From the NCBI GenBank assembly GCA_965198875.1, contig CBDAPU010000001.1:1178001-1242000 (forward strand): a DNA stretch of 64,000 nucleotides. The letters are read 5' to 3'. This document shows, piece after piece, positions 52,575 through 62,007 of the stretch. A program made the position numbers and the translations under genes. A model generated the notes under the pieces. The model was not told where the DNA came from, ran no database searches, and saw only the letters and a program-made list of their open reading frames with translations. Each line of letters opens with the position of its first letter. Position 1 is the first letter of the stretch. Origin of the DNA: CBDAPU01 sp965198875 (GTDB lineage: Bacteria > Pseudomonadota > Gammaproteobacteria > Eutrophobiales > Eutrophobiaceae).

Positions 52575-53540
52575 TTAGATGGGGTCGATCATGCCCAGGT
52601 GGCGTTTAACGGAAAGCCAGGAACCAACCAGCCCCAGCAATGCGCCGATCAAAAACAGGGCGATCACCTCCCGGCTATCTAACGTGAGCAAGGAGAAGTC
52701 GCTTTTGTATAAGCCTGCGAGCTTTCTTACCGGACCGTTTAATAGCAATATGACGATTTCCAGCAGGCCCCAGGCCATTAAACTGCCGCCGAGTCCATGA
52801 AAGAAGCCTGAATAAAGAAACGGGCGTTGTATGAAAGCGTCGGTGGCGCCAAACAGTTTATTAATTTCAATTTCCCGGTAGCGGTTATAAATGGCCATAC
52901 GAATGGTGTTGCCGACGATGAGCAGCACAGCGACGGACAGCAATGCCGCTATGATCACCACAAAACGTTGGAATACCGCAATAATTTGAAATAAACGTCT
53001 GGCCCACTGGCGATCAAATTGTCCGAGGTCAACCTCAGGGATGGCGCGCAATGTCTCGATGAGGCCCTCGTTATCAGCCGATGAGATGGGCTCGCCTTCG
53101 GGGCGGACAATAATAACCGTTGGCAACGGGTTATCTTCCAGGGCGTCCAGGGCCCCGGCAAAGCCGGAGTTCTCTTTATACTCCAACAGCGCCTTTTCTT
53201 TGCTGATGATGTCGATGGAATGAATGCCGAGGTGGTTATGCAGTTGGTTTTTTAAGGCCTCGATCCGTTCGCTGTCGATGTCCGGTTTCAGGAAGAGCGA
53301 GATATGTGAATGGGGGGCCCAGCCGGAGGTAACACGCCGGGCGTTTTCAAGAAACACATAAAACCCCAATGGCAGGGCGAGCGAGATCCCAATGACGGAT
53401 GTCGTCAGCAATGTCGCCATGGGGTTTCTGTAGAGTTGCCCCAAGCTAAAGAAGAATGCCTGGGCATGTTGTAGAAACCAGGTATCAACGGCCATCTTGA
53501 AGCTCGCCTTAGGGCTATTCCCCCCGGCAATGTTCTTCAT
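52575..53540 (-). CDS. ftsX: Cell division protein FtsX
   Basis: Permease-like partner of FtsE that activates septal murein hydrolysis through periplasmic regulators. The 321 residues have four membrane segments with a large periplasmic loop after the first (about residues 75-200) and the conserved MATLLTTSVIGISLALPLG start. RYREIEINKLFGATDAFIQRPF is the coupling motif (core EIEINKLFGAT). It overlaps ftsE by 4 bp; a terminator follows. Confidence 0.95.
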   Translation of the reverse strand: MKNIAGGNSPKASFKMAVDTWFLQHAQAFFFSLGQLYRNPMATLLTTSVIGISLALPLGFYVFLENARRVTSGWAPHSHISLFLKPDIDSERIEALKNQLHNHLGIHSIDIISKEKALLEYKENSGFAGALDALEDNPLPTVIIVRPEGEPISSADNEGLIETLRAIPEVDLGQFDRQWARRLFQIIAVFQRFVVIIAALLSVAVLLIVGNTIRMAIYNRYREIEINKLFGATDAFIQRPFLYSGFFHGLGGSLMAWGLLEIVILLLNGPVRKLAGLYKSDFSLLTLDSREVIALFLIGALLGLVGSWLSVKRHLGMIDPI

Positions 53541-54214
53541 GCTTTGGCGGTCTCACCAATGGGTGCAAGCAGACTGCCGGCACGCAGGGTGATAATTTTC
53601 TTTTTCATTTTTTTGATCATATTGAGATCATGGCTGGCGATAAGCACCGTCACACCCACCTGATTGAATTGTTCAAACAGTTGCATGGTATCCAGGGATA
53701 AGGCCGGATCCAGGTTGCCCGTGGGCTCGTCCGCCAAAAGCAGGGCCGGGCGGTGTACCACGGCCCTGGCTATGCCGACCCGTTGTTGTTCGCCCCCGGA
53801 AAGGGCGATCGGCAGGGATTTTTCTCTTTTCAGCAGGCCGGTTTTATCTAATGCGGCATGGGTGCGCTTTCTTATGTCCTGGTATCGATAACCGGCGATG
53901 ACCAGGGGCAGGGCGACATTATCAAACACGGTTCGATCATTGAGCAGGCGGTGATCCTGAAAAGTAAAACCAATATTGCGACGAAACAGGGCGATACGCT
54001 TGCCGGAAACCCGCTCCAGGTTTTGTCCGTTTACGATGATCTGACCCCGTGTATGCCGTTCAACCAGGGCAATGAGTCGCAGCAGTGTTGTTTTACCGGC
54101 GCCGGAGCGACCGGTAATATAAACCATTGCGCCCCGCTCGATATACAAATTGATCTGCCTCAGCGCATCGGGGCTGCCGGGATAGCGCATGTATACATCG
54201 GTGAAGCGGATCAT
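53537..54214 (-). CDS. ftsE: Cell division ATP-binding protein FtsE
   Basis: ABC ATPase of the FtsEX complex at the divisome. The 225 residues have Walker A GRSGAGKTTLLRLI, signature LSGGEQQRVGIARA, Walker B LLLADEPTGNLD and the H-loop ASHD. The length matches E. coli FtsE (222). It overlaps both ftsY and ftsX by 4 bp, as in the classic ftsY-ftsE-ftsX operon. Confidence 0.96.
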   Translation of the reverse strand: MIRFTDVYMRYPGSPDALRQINLYIERGAMVYITGRSGAGKTTLLRLIALVERHTRGQIIVNGQNLERVSGKRIALFRRNIGFTFQDHRLLNDRTVFDNVALPLVIAGYRYQDIRKRTHAALDKTGLLKREKSLPIALSGGEQQRVGIARAVVHRPALLLADEPTGNLDPALSLDTMQLFEQFNQVGVTVLIASHDLNMIKKMKKKIITLRAGSLLAPIGETAKA

Positions 54215-55158
54215 GTGCCTGTGCCCAACAGGGCGTCCAGGAACTGATCGGCGTCAAATGGCCTGAGATCATCCGCCTGCTCGCCTGCCCCGATAAAGCG
54301 GATCGGCATGGGTAGTTTGTGTGCTATCGATAATGTCACGCCGCCTTTGGCGGTGCCGTCCAGCTTTGTGATGGCTACCCCGGTCACGCCTATGGCGTCA
54401 TGAAATTGTTGCGCCTGTACGATGGCGTTTTGCCCGGTACTGGCATCAATCACCAACAGGGTCTCAAGGTGCAGCGCGGCGTTAAACTTTCCTATGATCA
54501 GGGCGATTTTTTTTAATTCCGCCATAAGGTTGTCTTTATTATGCAGGCGGCCTGCGGTATCGGCGATGATGATATCGCTGCCTCGGGACACAGCGGATTG
54601 CAGTGCGTCATAGATCACCGCCGCCGAGTCTGCGCCGGGGTTTTGTGAAATGACGGGGACATGGATTTTATCACCCCAGTGCTGAAGCTGATCGATGGCA
54701 GCGGCCCTGAAGGTATCGCCGGCGGCCAACAGCAGATCATAGCCCTGTTGTTGAAAATAAAGCGCCATTTTACCGATGGTGGTGGTTTTGCCGGCGCCAT
54801 TGACGCCCACCACCAGGATAACGAAAGGTTTTTGCTCGGGAACGATCAGGGGCTGCTCGGCATTTCTTAAAATGGGTAGCATGTGCTCACGCAGTATGGA
54901 TAACACATCAACTTGTGGTGGCTCGGTTTTTCTCAATGCACGGGTTACGCCCGCCATGATCATTGAGGTGAGTTCGACTCCCACATCTGCGCTGATCAAC
55001 TGCATCTCCAGCTCATCGAGTGTAGCCTGATCGAGACGGGTTTTGCCTTTGACTAATTGAGAGAGCCCCCGTAAAACGCCTTTTGCCAGCCCTTCTCTCA
55101 AGCGGTTAAAGAACACTTCTTTGGGTTTTTTTTCGGTCTTCTCGTCTTTGAGAGCCAT
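54211..55158 (-). CDS. ftsY: Signal recognition particle receptor FtsY
   Basis: SRP receptor GTPase targeting ribosomes making membrane proteins. Its NG domain has VGVNGAGKTTTIGKMA, DTAGRLHNK and TKLDGTAKGG. With 315 residues it lacks the long acidic A domain of E. coli FtsY (497), leaving only a short charged N-terminus (KDEKTEKKPKEVFFNRL). It heads the ftsYEX operon and is divergent from the M16 peptidase pair. Confidence 0.95.
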   Translation of the reverse strand: MALKDEKTEKKPKEVFFNRLREGLAKGVLRGLSQLVKGKTRLDQATLDELEMQLISADVGVELTSMIMAGVTRALRKTEPPQVDVLSILREHMLPILRNAEQPLIVPEQKPFVILVVGVNGAGKTTTIGKMALYFQQQGYDLLLAAGDTFRAAAIDQLQHWGDKIHVPVISQNPGADSAAVIYDALQSAVSRGSDIIIADTAGRLHNKDNLMAELKKIALIIGKFNAALHLETLLVIDASTGQNAIVQAQQFHDAIGVTGVAITKLDGTAKGGVTLSIAHKLPMPIRFIGAGEQADDLRPFDADQFLDALLGTGT

Positions 55159-55273
55159 ATTTGCGGCGTTGTTTCGGATCTAATGGGCAAATCTATCGTA
55201 TCATTAACGCCGTGAGAACTACTAAAGGACAAGAGGCTCTAATGGGCATGCTAAGAACCCCTAAGGTTATATT

Positions 55274-56686
55274 ATGAACATGATCTGGCGATTTCTCTCC
55301 ACCAGGATCACAACCCCGGTAATGGTGCTGGCGATGTTCTCTGCCCCGGTCATTCACGCACAGGTGCATGAGTACAAGCTGGAAAACGGGCTAACGCTTC
55401 TCGTTAAAGAAGATCATCGCGCCCCGGTGGTTGTCTCGCAGGTCTGGTATAAAGTGGGCTCAAGCTATGAACACGATGGCATAACAGGGATCTCACATGC
55501 CCTTGAACACATGATGTTCAAAGGCACAGAAGCCTATCCCGAGGGCGAGTTCTCAAGGATTATTTCGGAAAACGGCGGCCGCGACAATGCCTTCACCAGC
55601 ATGGACTACACCGCCTATTTTCAGATCTTGGAAAAATCCCGGCTTAACGTCAGTTTTGAGCTGGAGGCCGATCGCATGCGTAACCTCATCTTATCCGATG
55701 ATGAGTTTAAGAAAGAAATCGAAGTCGTTAAAGAAGAGCGCCGCCTTAGAACCGAGGACAACCCGGTCGCATACCTGTATGAGCTAACCCGGGCAACGGC
55801 GTTTCAAACCAGCCCCTATCGTCATCCCATCGTCGGCTGGATGTCGGATCTGGACGCCATGCAAACTGGCGACTTGGAGACTTGGTATCAACGTTGGTAT
55901 GCGCCCAATAATGCAACCGTGGTGGTGGTCGGTGATGTAGAGCACGAGGAGGTCTACGCCCTGGCCAGACAATACTTTGCCCCATTGAAAGCGGAGAGGG
56001 TGATCCCGCCCCGGGCCATGGCCGAGGTGCGACAACAGGGGATCAAGGAAATCAACTTAAAACGAGCCGCCGAATTGCCCTATTTGTTAATGGCGTATAA
56101 AGCCCCCTCATTATCGGCCTATACACACCCTCAGGATGGGATGGCCTGGGAGCCCTATGCGTTGGAAGTGCTGGATAGCATTCTTGATGGGGGAAGCAGC
56201 GCCAGGCTGGCGGCGAACCTGGTAAGGGGACAGGAAGTGGCGGCTTCCGTGGGTGTTTCCTACTACCCGGCGGACCGACTGGCAGAGGGCTTGTTTACCA
56301 TTCAGGCCGTCCCGGCAAAAAATAAGACCATAGCGGAGGTTGAGCAGGCCATAAGAGAGCAAATAAAGACCTTGAAAGAAGAGCCGGTCACGGAGGAAGA
56401 ATTGCTACGGGTCAAGGCGCAGGTGGTGTCAAGCAATGTGTATGGACGGGACTCGCTTTTTTATCAGGCCAGGTTGTTGGGTGTTTATGAAACCGTTGGG
56501 TTGGGTTGGCGAAAGTCTGAGGAGTACGTGGAGCAGGTACAGAAAATTACCGCCGACCAGCTTATGCAGGTTGCGAACAAGTACTTTCACGATGACGGCT
56601 TAACCCGTGCCGTGCTCGAGCCCCAGCCTATTGAGCGCAAACAGCCTGCGGGCTTGAAGCAAGGAGGTGGTCGCCATGCGAGGTAG
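55274..56686 (+). CDS. M16 family zinc peptidase (active subunit)
   Basis: Pitrilysin-family metallopeptidase likely exported to the periplasm. A signal peptide (cleavage near ...VIHA/QVHEY) precedes the inverted zinc motif H75-A-L-E78-H79 in GISHALEHMMFKG, with the downstream Glu ligand in EVVKEERR. The 470 residues form the two-domain M16B half. The next gene encodes a sister protein without the zinc motif, so they probably make a heterodimer. Substrates are unknown. AAGG lies 7 nt before the ATG. Confidence 0.92.
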   Translation: MNMIWRFLSTRITTPVMVLAMFSAPVIHAQVHEYKLENGLTLLVKEDHRAPVVVSQVWYKVGSSYEHDGITGISHALEHMMFKGTEAYPEGEFSRIISENGGRDNAFTSMDYTAYFQILEKSRLNVSFELEADRMRNLILSDDEFKKEIEVVKEERRLRTEDNPVAYLYELTRATAFQTSPYRHPIVGWMSDLDAMQTGDLETWYQRWYAPNNATVVVVGDVEHEEVYALARQYFAPLKAERVIPPRAMAEVRQQGIKEINLKRAAELPYLLMAYKAPSLSAYTHPQDGMAWEPYALEVLDSILDGGSSARLAANLVRGQEVAASVGVSYYPADRLAEGLFTIQAVPAKNKTIAEVEQAIREQIKTLKEEPVTEEELLRVKAQVVSSNVYGRDSLFYQARLLGVYETVGLGWRKSEEYVEQVQKITADQLMQVANKYFHDDGLTRAVLEPQPIERKQPAGLKQGGGRHAR

Positions 56687-57989
56687 CGTTTTGCTGTTGC
56701 TGGCGTCTTTTGGCTCGCTCGTTTGTGCATCACCGAAAATAAGCCATTGGCGGACCGGCAACGGTAGCGAGGTGTTTTTTGTGGGAGCCCCTGAGCTGCC
56801 CATTGTTGATATTAAACTCGTCTTTGATGCCGGTAGCGCCAGAGATCCGAAAGATAAAAGGGGTCTGGCGGCGCTGGTCAACAGTTTGCTCGATGAAGGG
56901 GCCGGCGGGATGAGCGCAACGGCGATCAGTTTCGAGTTCGAACGATTAGGCGCAATTTACAGCGCCGAGGCCGGCGCTGATTCTGCCTCAGTCGAGTTGC
57001 GTTCATTATCAGATAAGCGCCAGTTGCAGCCGGCGCTCGAGAACTTGCGCCGGGTGATAGCCATGCCGGATTTCCCGGAAAAGTCCATCGACAGGCAAAA
57101 AAAGCGTATTCAGTTGGGCATTCAACGTAAACAACAATCCCCCGCCGCATTGGCCAGGGATGCGTACATGGCCGCTGTCTATCAGGACCACCCCTATGCC
57201 TTCCCCCGCCAGGGCACGGTCGAGAGCATTGCGTCCATAAGCAGGGCGGACGTTGAAGGTTTTTACAGGCAGCTCTATACGGCAGGCAATGTGATGGTGG
57301 TTATTGTTGGTGATGTGACCAGGACGGCGGCGGCGGCGCTGGCCGAGGAATTAACCCAGGCCCTTGCAAAAGGACAGAAGCCGCCGCCCCTGCCGAAGGT
57401 GATGATGCTGGAGAAGGGCAATGAAATCAGCATTGATCACCCCTCATCGCAGGTGCATATATTGTTTGGCCAGCCGGGGATCAGGCGGGGTGATGCGGAT
57501 TATTTCCCGTTGTATGTGGGTAACCATGTGCTTGGTGGCGGCGGCATGGTCTCGAGATTATTTGAAGAGGTGCGGGAGAAGCGCGGTTTATCCTACAGCA
57601 GCTACAGTTATTTCTCCCCGCAACGGGAAGACGGGCCCTTTATCGCCGGGTTGCAGACCAGGGCGGATCAACAGGATCAGGCATTATCCGTCATGCAGGA
57701 GACGATACAGTCGTTTGTGGATGAGGGCCCTACGCCGGATGAGCTGGTGGCGGCGAAGAGAAACATCAGCGGTGGTTTTCCGCTCAGGCTGGACAGCAAC
57801 AGCAAAATCCTCGGCTATGTCGCCATGATAGGTTTTTATGACTTGCCCCTGGATTATCTGGACACCTTTGTAGAGAAGGTGGATGCCGTCACCATCGCAG
57901 AGATCAAAGATGCATTTCAACGGCGTCTTGAGCCGGATAAATTTGTTACCGTCATGGTTGGTCCGGCCCGGTCGGATAGTAAGGAGTAG
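56676..57989 (+). CDS. M16 family peptidase-like protein (inactive partner)
   Basis: Second M16 half, 437 residues from ATG 56676 with AAGGAGG 8 nt upstream. A signal peptide (MRGSVLLLLASFGSLVCA) is present. At the position of HxxEH it reads ALVNSLLDEG, so it cannot bind zinc. It keeps the REKRGLSYSSYSYF block, whose Arg/Tyr residues complete the active site of the partner subunit in M16B heterodimers. It overlaps the active subunit by 11 bp. Confidence 0.9.
   Translation: MRGSVLLLLASFGSLVCASPKISHWRTGNGSEVFFVGAPELPIVDIKLVFDAGSARDPKDKRGLAALVNSLLDEGAGGMSATAISFEFERLGAIYSAEAGADSASVELRSLSDKRQLQPALENLRRVIAMPDFPEKSIDRQKKRIQLGIQRKQQSPAALARDAYMAAVYQDHPYAFPRQGTVESIASISRADVEGFYRQLYTAGNVMVVIVGDVTRTAAAALAEELTQALAKGQKPPPLPKVMMLEKGNEISIDHPSSQVHILFGQPGIRRGDADYFPLYVGNHVLGGGGMVSRLFEEVREKRGLSYSSYSYFSPQREDGPFIAGLQTRADQQDQALSVMQETIQSFVDEGPTPDELVAAKRNISGGFPLRLDSNSKILGYVAMIGFYDLPLDYLDTFVEKVDAVTIAEIKDAFQRRLEPDKFVTVMVGPARSDSKE
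57981..57986 (+). promoter_or_regulatory. Ribosome binding site supporting CTG start of rsmD
   Basis: AAGGAG lies inside the last codons of the M16 partner gene, 7 nt before CTG 57994, with no standard start codon at a proper distance. Confidence 0.5.
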
Positions 57990-57993
57990 CAGA

Positions 57994-58572
57994 CTGTCGA
58001 GGGCGGCGCCCACCAGGGGGAAGATCAGGCTAATCGGCGGTCAATGGCGCGGCCGTAAATTAACGGTGGCCGAGCACCCCGAATTGCGCCCCACACCGGA
58101 TCGCATACGGGAAACCCTGTTTAACTGGCTACTTCCCATGCTCCCCGGCGCCCATTGTCTGGACCTGTTTGCCGGCACAGGCGCATTGGGTTTTGAGGCA
58201 TTATCTCGGGGGGCGGCGAGTGTGGTGATGATCGAGCAAAACAAACGTCTCATCCGCTCCCTTGAAGAGAATAAAGCCATGCTGGCCGCCGACAGCGCAA
58301 CGATCATTCACTCAGAGGCAACGGCATGGTTGAAAAACACGCATCTCTCGTTCGATATGGTTTTCCTGGACCCGCCGTTCAATAAAAACAGCGCGCAAAA
58401 GGCTTGTGAGTTGTTGGTAAACGGGGGACACTTATCGCCCGCCGGCCTGCTGTACAGCGAAACCGAGCTGGATTTCTCATTGAGGTTCAAAGGATTAACC
58501 ACCATAAGACAGGCACGGGCAGGGCAAGTAAAATACGCGTTGCATGCATATGATCTGGGGGGCGATAAATGA
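57994..58572 (+). CDS. rsmD: 16S rRNA (guanine966-N2)-methyltransferase RsmD
   Basis: Methylates G966 of 16S rRNA. Markers are IRLIGGQWRGRKL near the N-terminus, the SAM motif LDLFAGTGALGFEALSRG and the catalytic DPPF. No ATG, GTG or TTG gives the right length: the nearest ATG in frame (57911) lies deep in the preceding gene. CTG 57994 has AAGGAG (57981-57986) 7 nt upstream and gives 192 residues, close to 198 in E. coli. I therefore propose a CTG start. The end overlaps coaD in ATGA. Confidence 0.92.
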   Translation: MSRAAPTRGKIRLIGGQWRGRKLTVAEHPELRPTPDRIRETLFNWLLPMLPGAHCLDLFAGTGALGFEALSRGAASVVMIEQNKRLIRSLEENKAMLAADSATIIHSEATAWLKNTHLSFDMVFLDPPFNKNSAQKACELLVNGGHLSPAGLLYSETELDFSLRFKGLTTIRQARAGQVKYALHAYDLGGDK

Positions 58573-59051
58573 AATTAACCGCAATCTATCCGGGCACGTT
58601 TGATCCGATCACAAACGGTCACACGGACATCATTGAACGGGCTGCCTGCCTGTTTGATCAGATCATTGTCGCCGTTACCGGCACCACCAGCAAGTCAACC
58701 GCCTTCTCTGCCGATGAGCGGATTGGCATGGCGCAAAAGGTCCTGGCCGATGCAGGCAATGTTGAAGTCGCCCGCTTTGACGGGCTGATGACGGCCTATG
58801 CCAGAGAAAGGCGCGCCAAAGTGATCATCAGGGGATTGCGGGCTGTTTCGGATTTTGACTATGAGTTCCAGATGGCCAGCATGAATCGCCAATTATACAG
58901 TGATGCGGAAACGGTATTCTTAACCCCGGCCGAGCATTTAAGCTATATCTCCTCAAGCCTGATCAGGGAAATCGCGGCGCTGGGGGGAGACATAAGCCAG
59001 TTTGTACATGCATCTGTAAAAGACGCATTGTATGATCGGCTCTCAAGCTGA
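58569..59051 (+). CDS. coaD: Phosphopantetheine adenylyltransferase
   Basis: Transfers AMP to 4'-phosphopantetheine in coenzyme A synthesis. The 160 residues have the nucleotidyltransferase motif YPGTFDPITNGHTD at the N-terminus and the ISSSLIRE motif near the C-terminus. It overlaps rsmD by 4 bp and is followed by the ferredoxin gene, a frequent gammaproteobacterial order. Confidence 0.97.
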   Translation: MKLTAIYPGTFDPITNGHTDIIERAACLFDQIIVAVTGTTSKSTAFSADERIGMAQKVLADAGNVEVARFDGLMTAYARERRAKVIIRGLRAVSDFDYEFQMASMNRQLYSDAETVFLTPAEHLSYISSSLIREIAALGGDISQFVHASVKDALYDRLSS

Positions 59052-59062
59052 GGGTGGAACCG

Positions 59063-59311
59063 GTGGCCTTGATGATCACAGATGCTTGCATTAATTGTGA
59101 TGTTTGCGAGCCCGCTTGTCCCAATCAGGCTATTTTTCAGGGGGATGACTACTATCAGATCGACCCTCGGCGTTGCACCGAGTGTGTCGGGCACTTTGAT
59201 GAACAACAGTGTGTGGTCTTGTGTCCGGTGGATTGCATCCCGGTCAACCCGGAGCACAAAGAAACCCAACAGCAGTTATATGAAAAATACCTTGCGTTAA
59301 GACAAGGCTGA
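59063..59311 (+). CDS. YfhL-type 2[4Fe-4S] ferredoxin
   Basis: Small electron carrier with two cluster motifs: CINCDVCEPACP and a second set spread over CTECVGHFDEQQCVVLCPVDC (its 20-residue core begins TECVGHFDEQQ), with the enlarged spacing typical of the Allochromatium-type/YfhL family. GTG 59063 gives MALMITDACINC, the usual start of the family; the frame begins three codons earlier at GTG 59054. GAGG lies 9 nt upstream. About 82 residues. Confidence 0.88.
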   Translation: MALMITDACINCDVCEPACPNQAIFQGDDYYQIDPRRCTECVGHFDEQQCVVLCPVDCIPVNPEHKETQQQLYEKYLALRQG

Positions 59312-59353
59312 TTGAGCCATCGGTCCCTTAAACAACAGCCACAGGGTGAGGCG

Positions 59354-61036
59354 ATGAAGATATCAATAACAATCCTTATTTTTGTATTGGTTGGGTTTTC
59401 CGAGGCCAAGGCGGGGGAGCCGCCGGGTTATGCGGTTGCCAGCGCCCAGCCCCTGGCCACACAGGCCGGCATTGAGGTATTGCAAAGGGGCGGCAATGCC
59501 TTTGATGCGGCGATTGCGGTAAGCGCCGCCTTAGGTGTTGTTGAGCCGGCGAGTTCGGGTTTTGGTGGCGGCGGGTTTTGGTTGTTGCACAGGGCGAGCG
59601 ATGGCAAGCAGGTTATGCTCGATGGCAGAGAGACGGCCCCGGCTTTGGTCCACCCTCGGATGTATCGCGATGAAGACGATCAAGTCATCCGCCGTGCTTC
59701 ACTGGACGGCCCCCTGGCGGCGGGCATTCCGGGTATGCCCGCAGCCCTCGTGCATTTGGCCGAGCGCTATGGTCATCTACCGCTCAGTGAGAGTCTCGCC
59801 CCGGCAAAAAGGTACGCATCAGAGGGCTTCAAGGTAACATCACGTTATCGCCGCCTTGCCGCTTATCGGATAAAACAGTTGCAAAAATACCCGGCGACGG
59901 CGGCCATCTTTCTGCAAAAAGGTGACGTGCCCCGGCTTGGGTTTTTGATCCGGCAAACGGATCTCGCCAACACCATTGACGCTATGGCGAGAGAGGGCCG
60001 GGCGGGTTTCTATGCGGGTGAAATTGCACAACGTCTGGTCGGGCAATCGCAACAGCATGGCGGTATATGGGAGCTTGATGATCTCAAAAACTACCGTGTG
60101 ATCGAAAGAGAGCCGATCATCACCCACTACCATGATGTGCGGGTGGTATCAGCGCCGCCACCGTCCTCCGGCGGCATTGTTATGGCGCAGGCGTTGCAGA
60201 TGTTAAGCGGGTTTGAGTTAAGTAAAATGAGCGGCATACAGCGCAAACATCACATCATCGAGGTGATGCGTCGCGCCTACCGTGATCGCGCCGTGTACCT
60301 GGGAGACCCCGATTTCGTAGAAATACCCCTGGCGCGGTTGTTGGCGAAACCCTATCTGGACGGGCTGGCGCTGAGCATTGATCCGCTAAAGGCGACCCCA
60401 AGCGCCAGCATGGGCGAGTTCCCCGCCTTGATGCAAACGGGGACGGAGACAACACATTTTTCCGTGATAGACAGTGAAGGCAACCGGGTGGCTGGAACAC
60501 TCAGCATCAATCTGCCCTTTGGCGCCGGTTTTGTCGCCGAGGGCACGGGCGTTCTGTTTAACAATGAAATGGACGACTTCTCCGCCAAACCGCTTACACC
60601 CAATGCCTATGGACTGATCGAAGATCAGGCCAATACCATCGCCCCGGGGAAAAGACCCCTATCCAGCATGACGCCGACATTTTTAGAGACCGCCGATAGA
60701 GTAGCGATCCTCGGCACCCCGGGCGGTAGTCGGATCATCAGCATGGTGTTGCTGGCGACCCTGGATTTTTATGAAGGGCAACTGCCGCAATCCTGGGTCA
60801 GTCTTCGTCGTTACCATCATCAGTATCAACCGGATCAGGTGCAGTTTGAAAAATACGGTTTAACCGAGCATGAGCAACGGGGCCTGGATGCGTTGGGGCA
60901 TGAGCTGAATGAACGTACCCGCCGTTATGGAAACATGCAGGCGATTTTATGGGACAGAAGGCGGGATAAGCTCTACGCCGCCAGTGACCCCAGGGGGGAG
61001 GGGTCCGCCAGGGTGGTGGAGATCAACAGCGAATGA
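59354..61036 (+). CDS. ggt: Gamma-glutamyltransferase
   Basis: N-terminal nucleophile hydrolase that cleaves gamma-glutamyl bonds of glutathione in the periplasm. ATG 59354 has GGGTGAGG upstream and gives a signal peptide MKISITILIFVLVGFSEAKA. The proenzyme self-cleaves before the Thr of ETTHFSVID, splitting large and small subunits. Substrate residues are in FNNEMDDFS and PLSSMTPT, and the GTPGGSRI loop. The 560 residues are normal. Confidence 0.94.
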   Translation: MKISITILIFVLVGFSEAKAGEPPGYAVASAQPLATQAGIEVLQRGGNAFDAAIAVSAALGVVEPASSGFGGGGFWLLHRASDGKQVMLDGRETAPALVHPRMYRDEDDQVIRRASLDGPLAAGIPGMPAALVHLAERYGHLPLSESLAPAKRYASEGFKVTSRYRRLAAYRIKQLQKYPATAAIFLQKGDVPRLGFLIRQTDLANTIDAMAREGRAGFYAGEIAQRLVGQSQQHGGIWELDDLKNYRVIEREPIITHYHDVRVVSAPPPSSGGIVMAQALQMLSGFELSKMSGIQRKHHIIEVMRRAYRDRAVYLGDPDFVEIPLARLLAKPYLDGLALSIDPLKATPSASMGEFPALMQTGTETTHFSVIDSEGNRVAGTLSINLPFGAGFVAEGTGVLFNNEMDDFSAKPLTPNAYGLIEDQANTIAPGKRPLSSMTPTFLETADRVAILGTPGGSRIISMVLLATLDFYEGQLPQSWVSLRRYHHQYQPDQVQFEKYGLTEHEQRGLDALGHELNERTRRYGNMQAILWDRRRDKLYAASDPRGEGSARVVEINSE

Positions 61037-61183
61037 TGCAGATCCCATCTCAACAGGGCGCTTTTGAGAACATCTGCCGCTTAGCCGACAGGCGGCGCGC
61101 AACTGGCTGGACAGGGATGGTCACAGGCATGGCCACAGGGATGGGGTGAATAAACGGGTCTTACTTATAAGAGGCTGTTCAGA

Positions 61184-61999
61184 TCAGCGCTGACACTTGG
61201 GGCAATAATATGTCGAGCGTTGCCCTAACCGCACCTGTTTGATTGTCGTTAAACACTGTTTGCATGGTTCTCCGCCCCGGCCGTAGACATTCAATTCATG
61301 GCTGAAATAGCCCGGCGCACCATCGCTATTGACGAAATCCCGAAGGTTCGTGCCGCCTTTCTCTACCGCCTCATGCAGCACGCATTTTATGGCATGGGTT
61401 AAAGACCGATAACGTGATAATGACACGTTCCCCGCTTTGCGCTTTGGGTGTATGCCACTGGCAAAGAGGGCCTCACTGGCGTAAATATTGCCGATCCCAA
61501 CAACGATATGGCTGTCCATAATGAAGGTTTTTACCGACCGGCTTCGTTTTCGGGAGCGCCCATATAAATGCTCTGCGGTAAATAACTCGCTAAGGGGCTC
61601 AGGGCCGAGGCGGCGTAATAATCTATGTTGCAACGGCGCCTGGGCGGTCCAGTGTATCGAGCCAAAGCGCCGGGGATCACGAAAGCGCAGGCAGCGGTTA
61701 TCACACAAGATGATATCAACGTGATCATGCTTATCTGCGGGGACGGATCGATTGAGAACACGCAGGCTGCCGGACATGCCCAAATGCAGCAGCATACCGC
61801 CTTGCTGAAAATGAAAAATCAAATACTTCGCCCGGCGATCAAGTTGCAGTATTCTCTGCCCGCTCAGTTTGTTGTTTAAGGACTTCAGAACCGGCCAGCG
61901 TAATTGATGTTGTCGGATAACCACCTCGGAGATGGTTTTATTGAGGACATGGGGGGCGATGCCCCGCCGCGTGGTTTCAACCTCAGGTAACTCAGGCAT
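61184..61999 (-). CDS. mutM: Formamidopyrimidine-DNA glycosylase
   Basis: Removes 8-oxoguanine and formamidopyrimidines and nicks the DNA. ATG 61999, with AAGG upstream, begins MPELPEVETTRRG, giving catalytic Pro2 and Glu3 after Met removal; the open frame to 62137 is spurious. The C-terminal zinc finger has CKQC and CPKC. The 271-residue length matches. It follows the gldG operon genes after 8 bp and converges on ggt. Confidence 0.97.
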   Translation of the reverse strand: MPELPEVETTRRGIAPHVLNKTISEVVIRQHQLRWPVLKSLNNKLSGQRILQLDRRAKYLIFHFQQGGMLLHLGMSGSLRVLNRSVPADKHDHVDIILCDNRCLRFRDPRRFGSIHWTAQAPLQHRLLRRLGPEPLSELFTAEHLYGRSRKRSRSVKTFIMDSHIVVGIGNIYASEALFASGIHPKRKAGNVSLSRYRSLTHAIKCVLHEAVEKGGTNLRDFVNSDGAPGYFSHELNVYGRGGEPCKQCLTTIKQVRLGQRSTYYCPKCQR

Positions 62000-62007
62000 G
62001 GATAACC

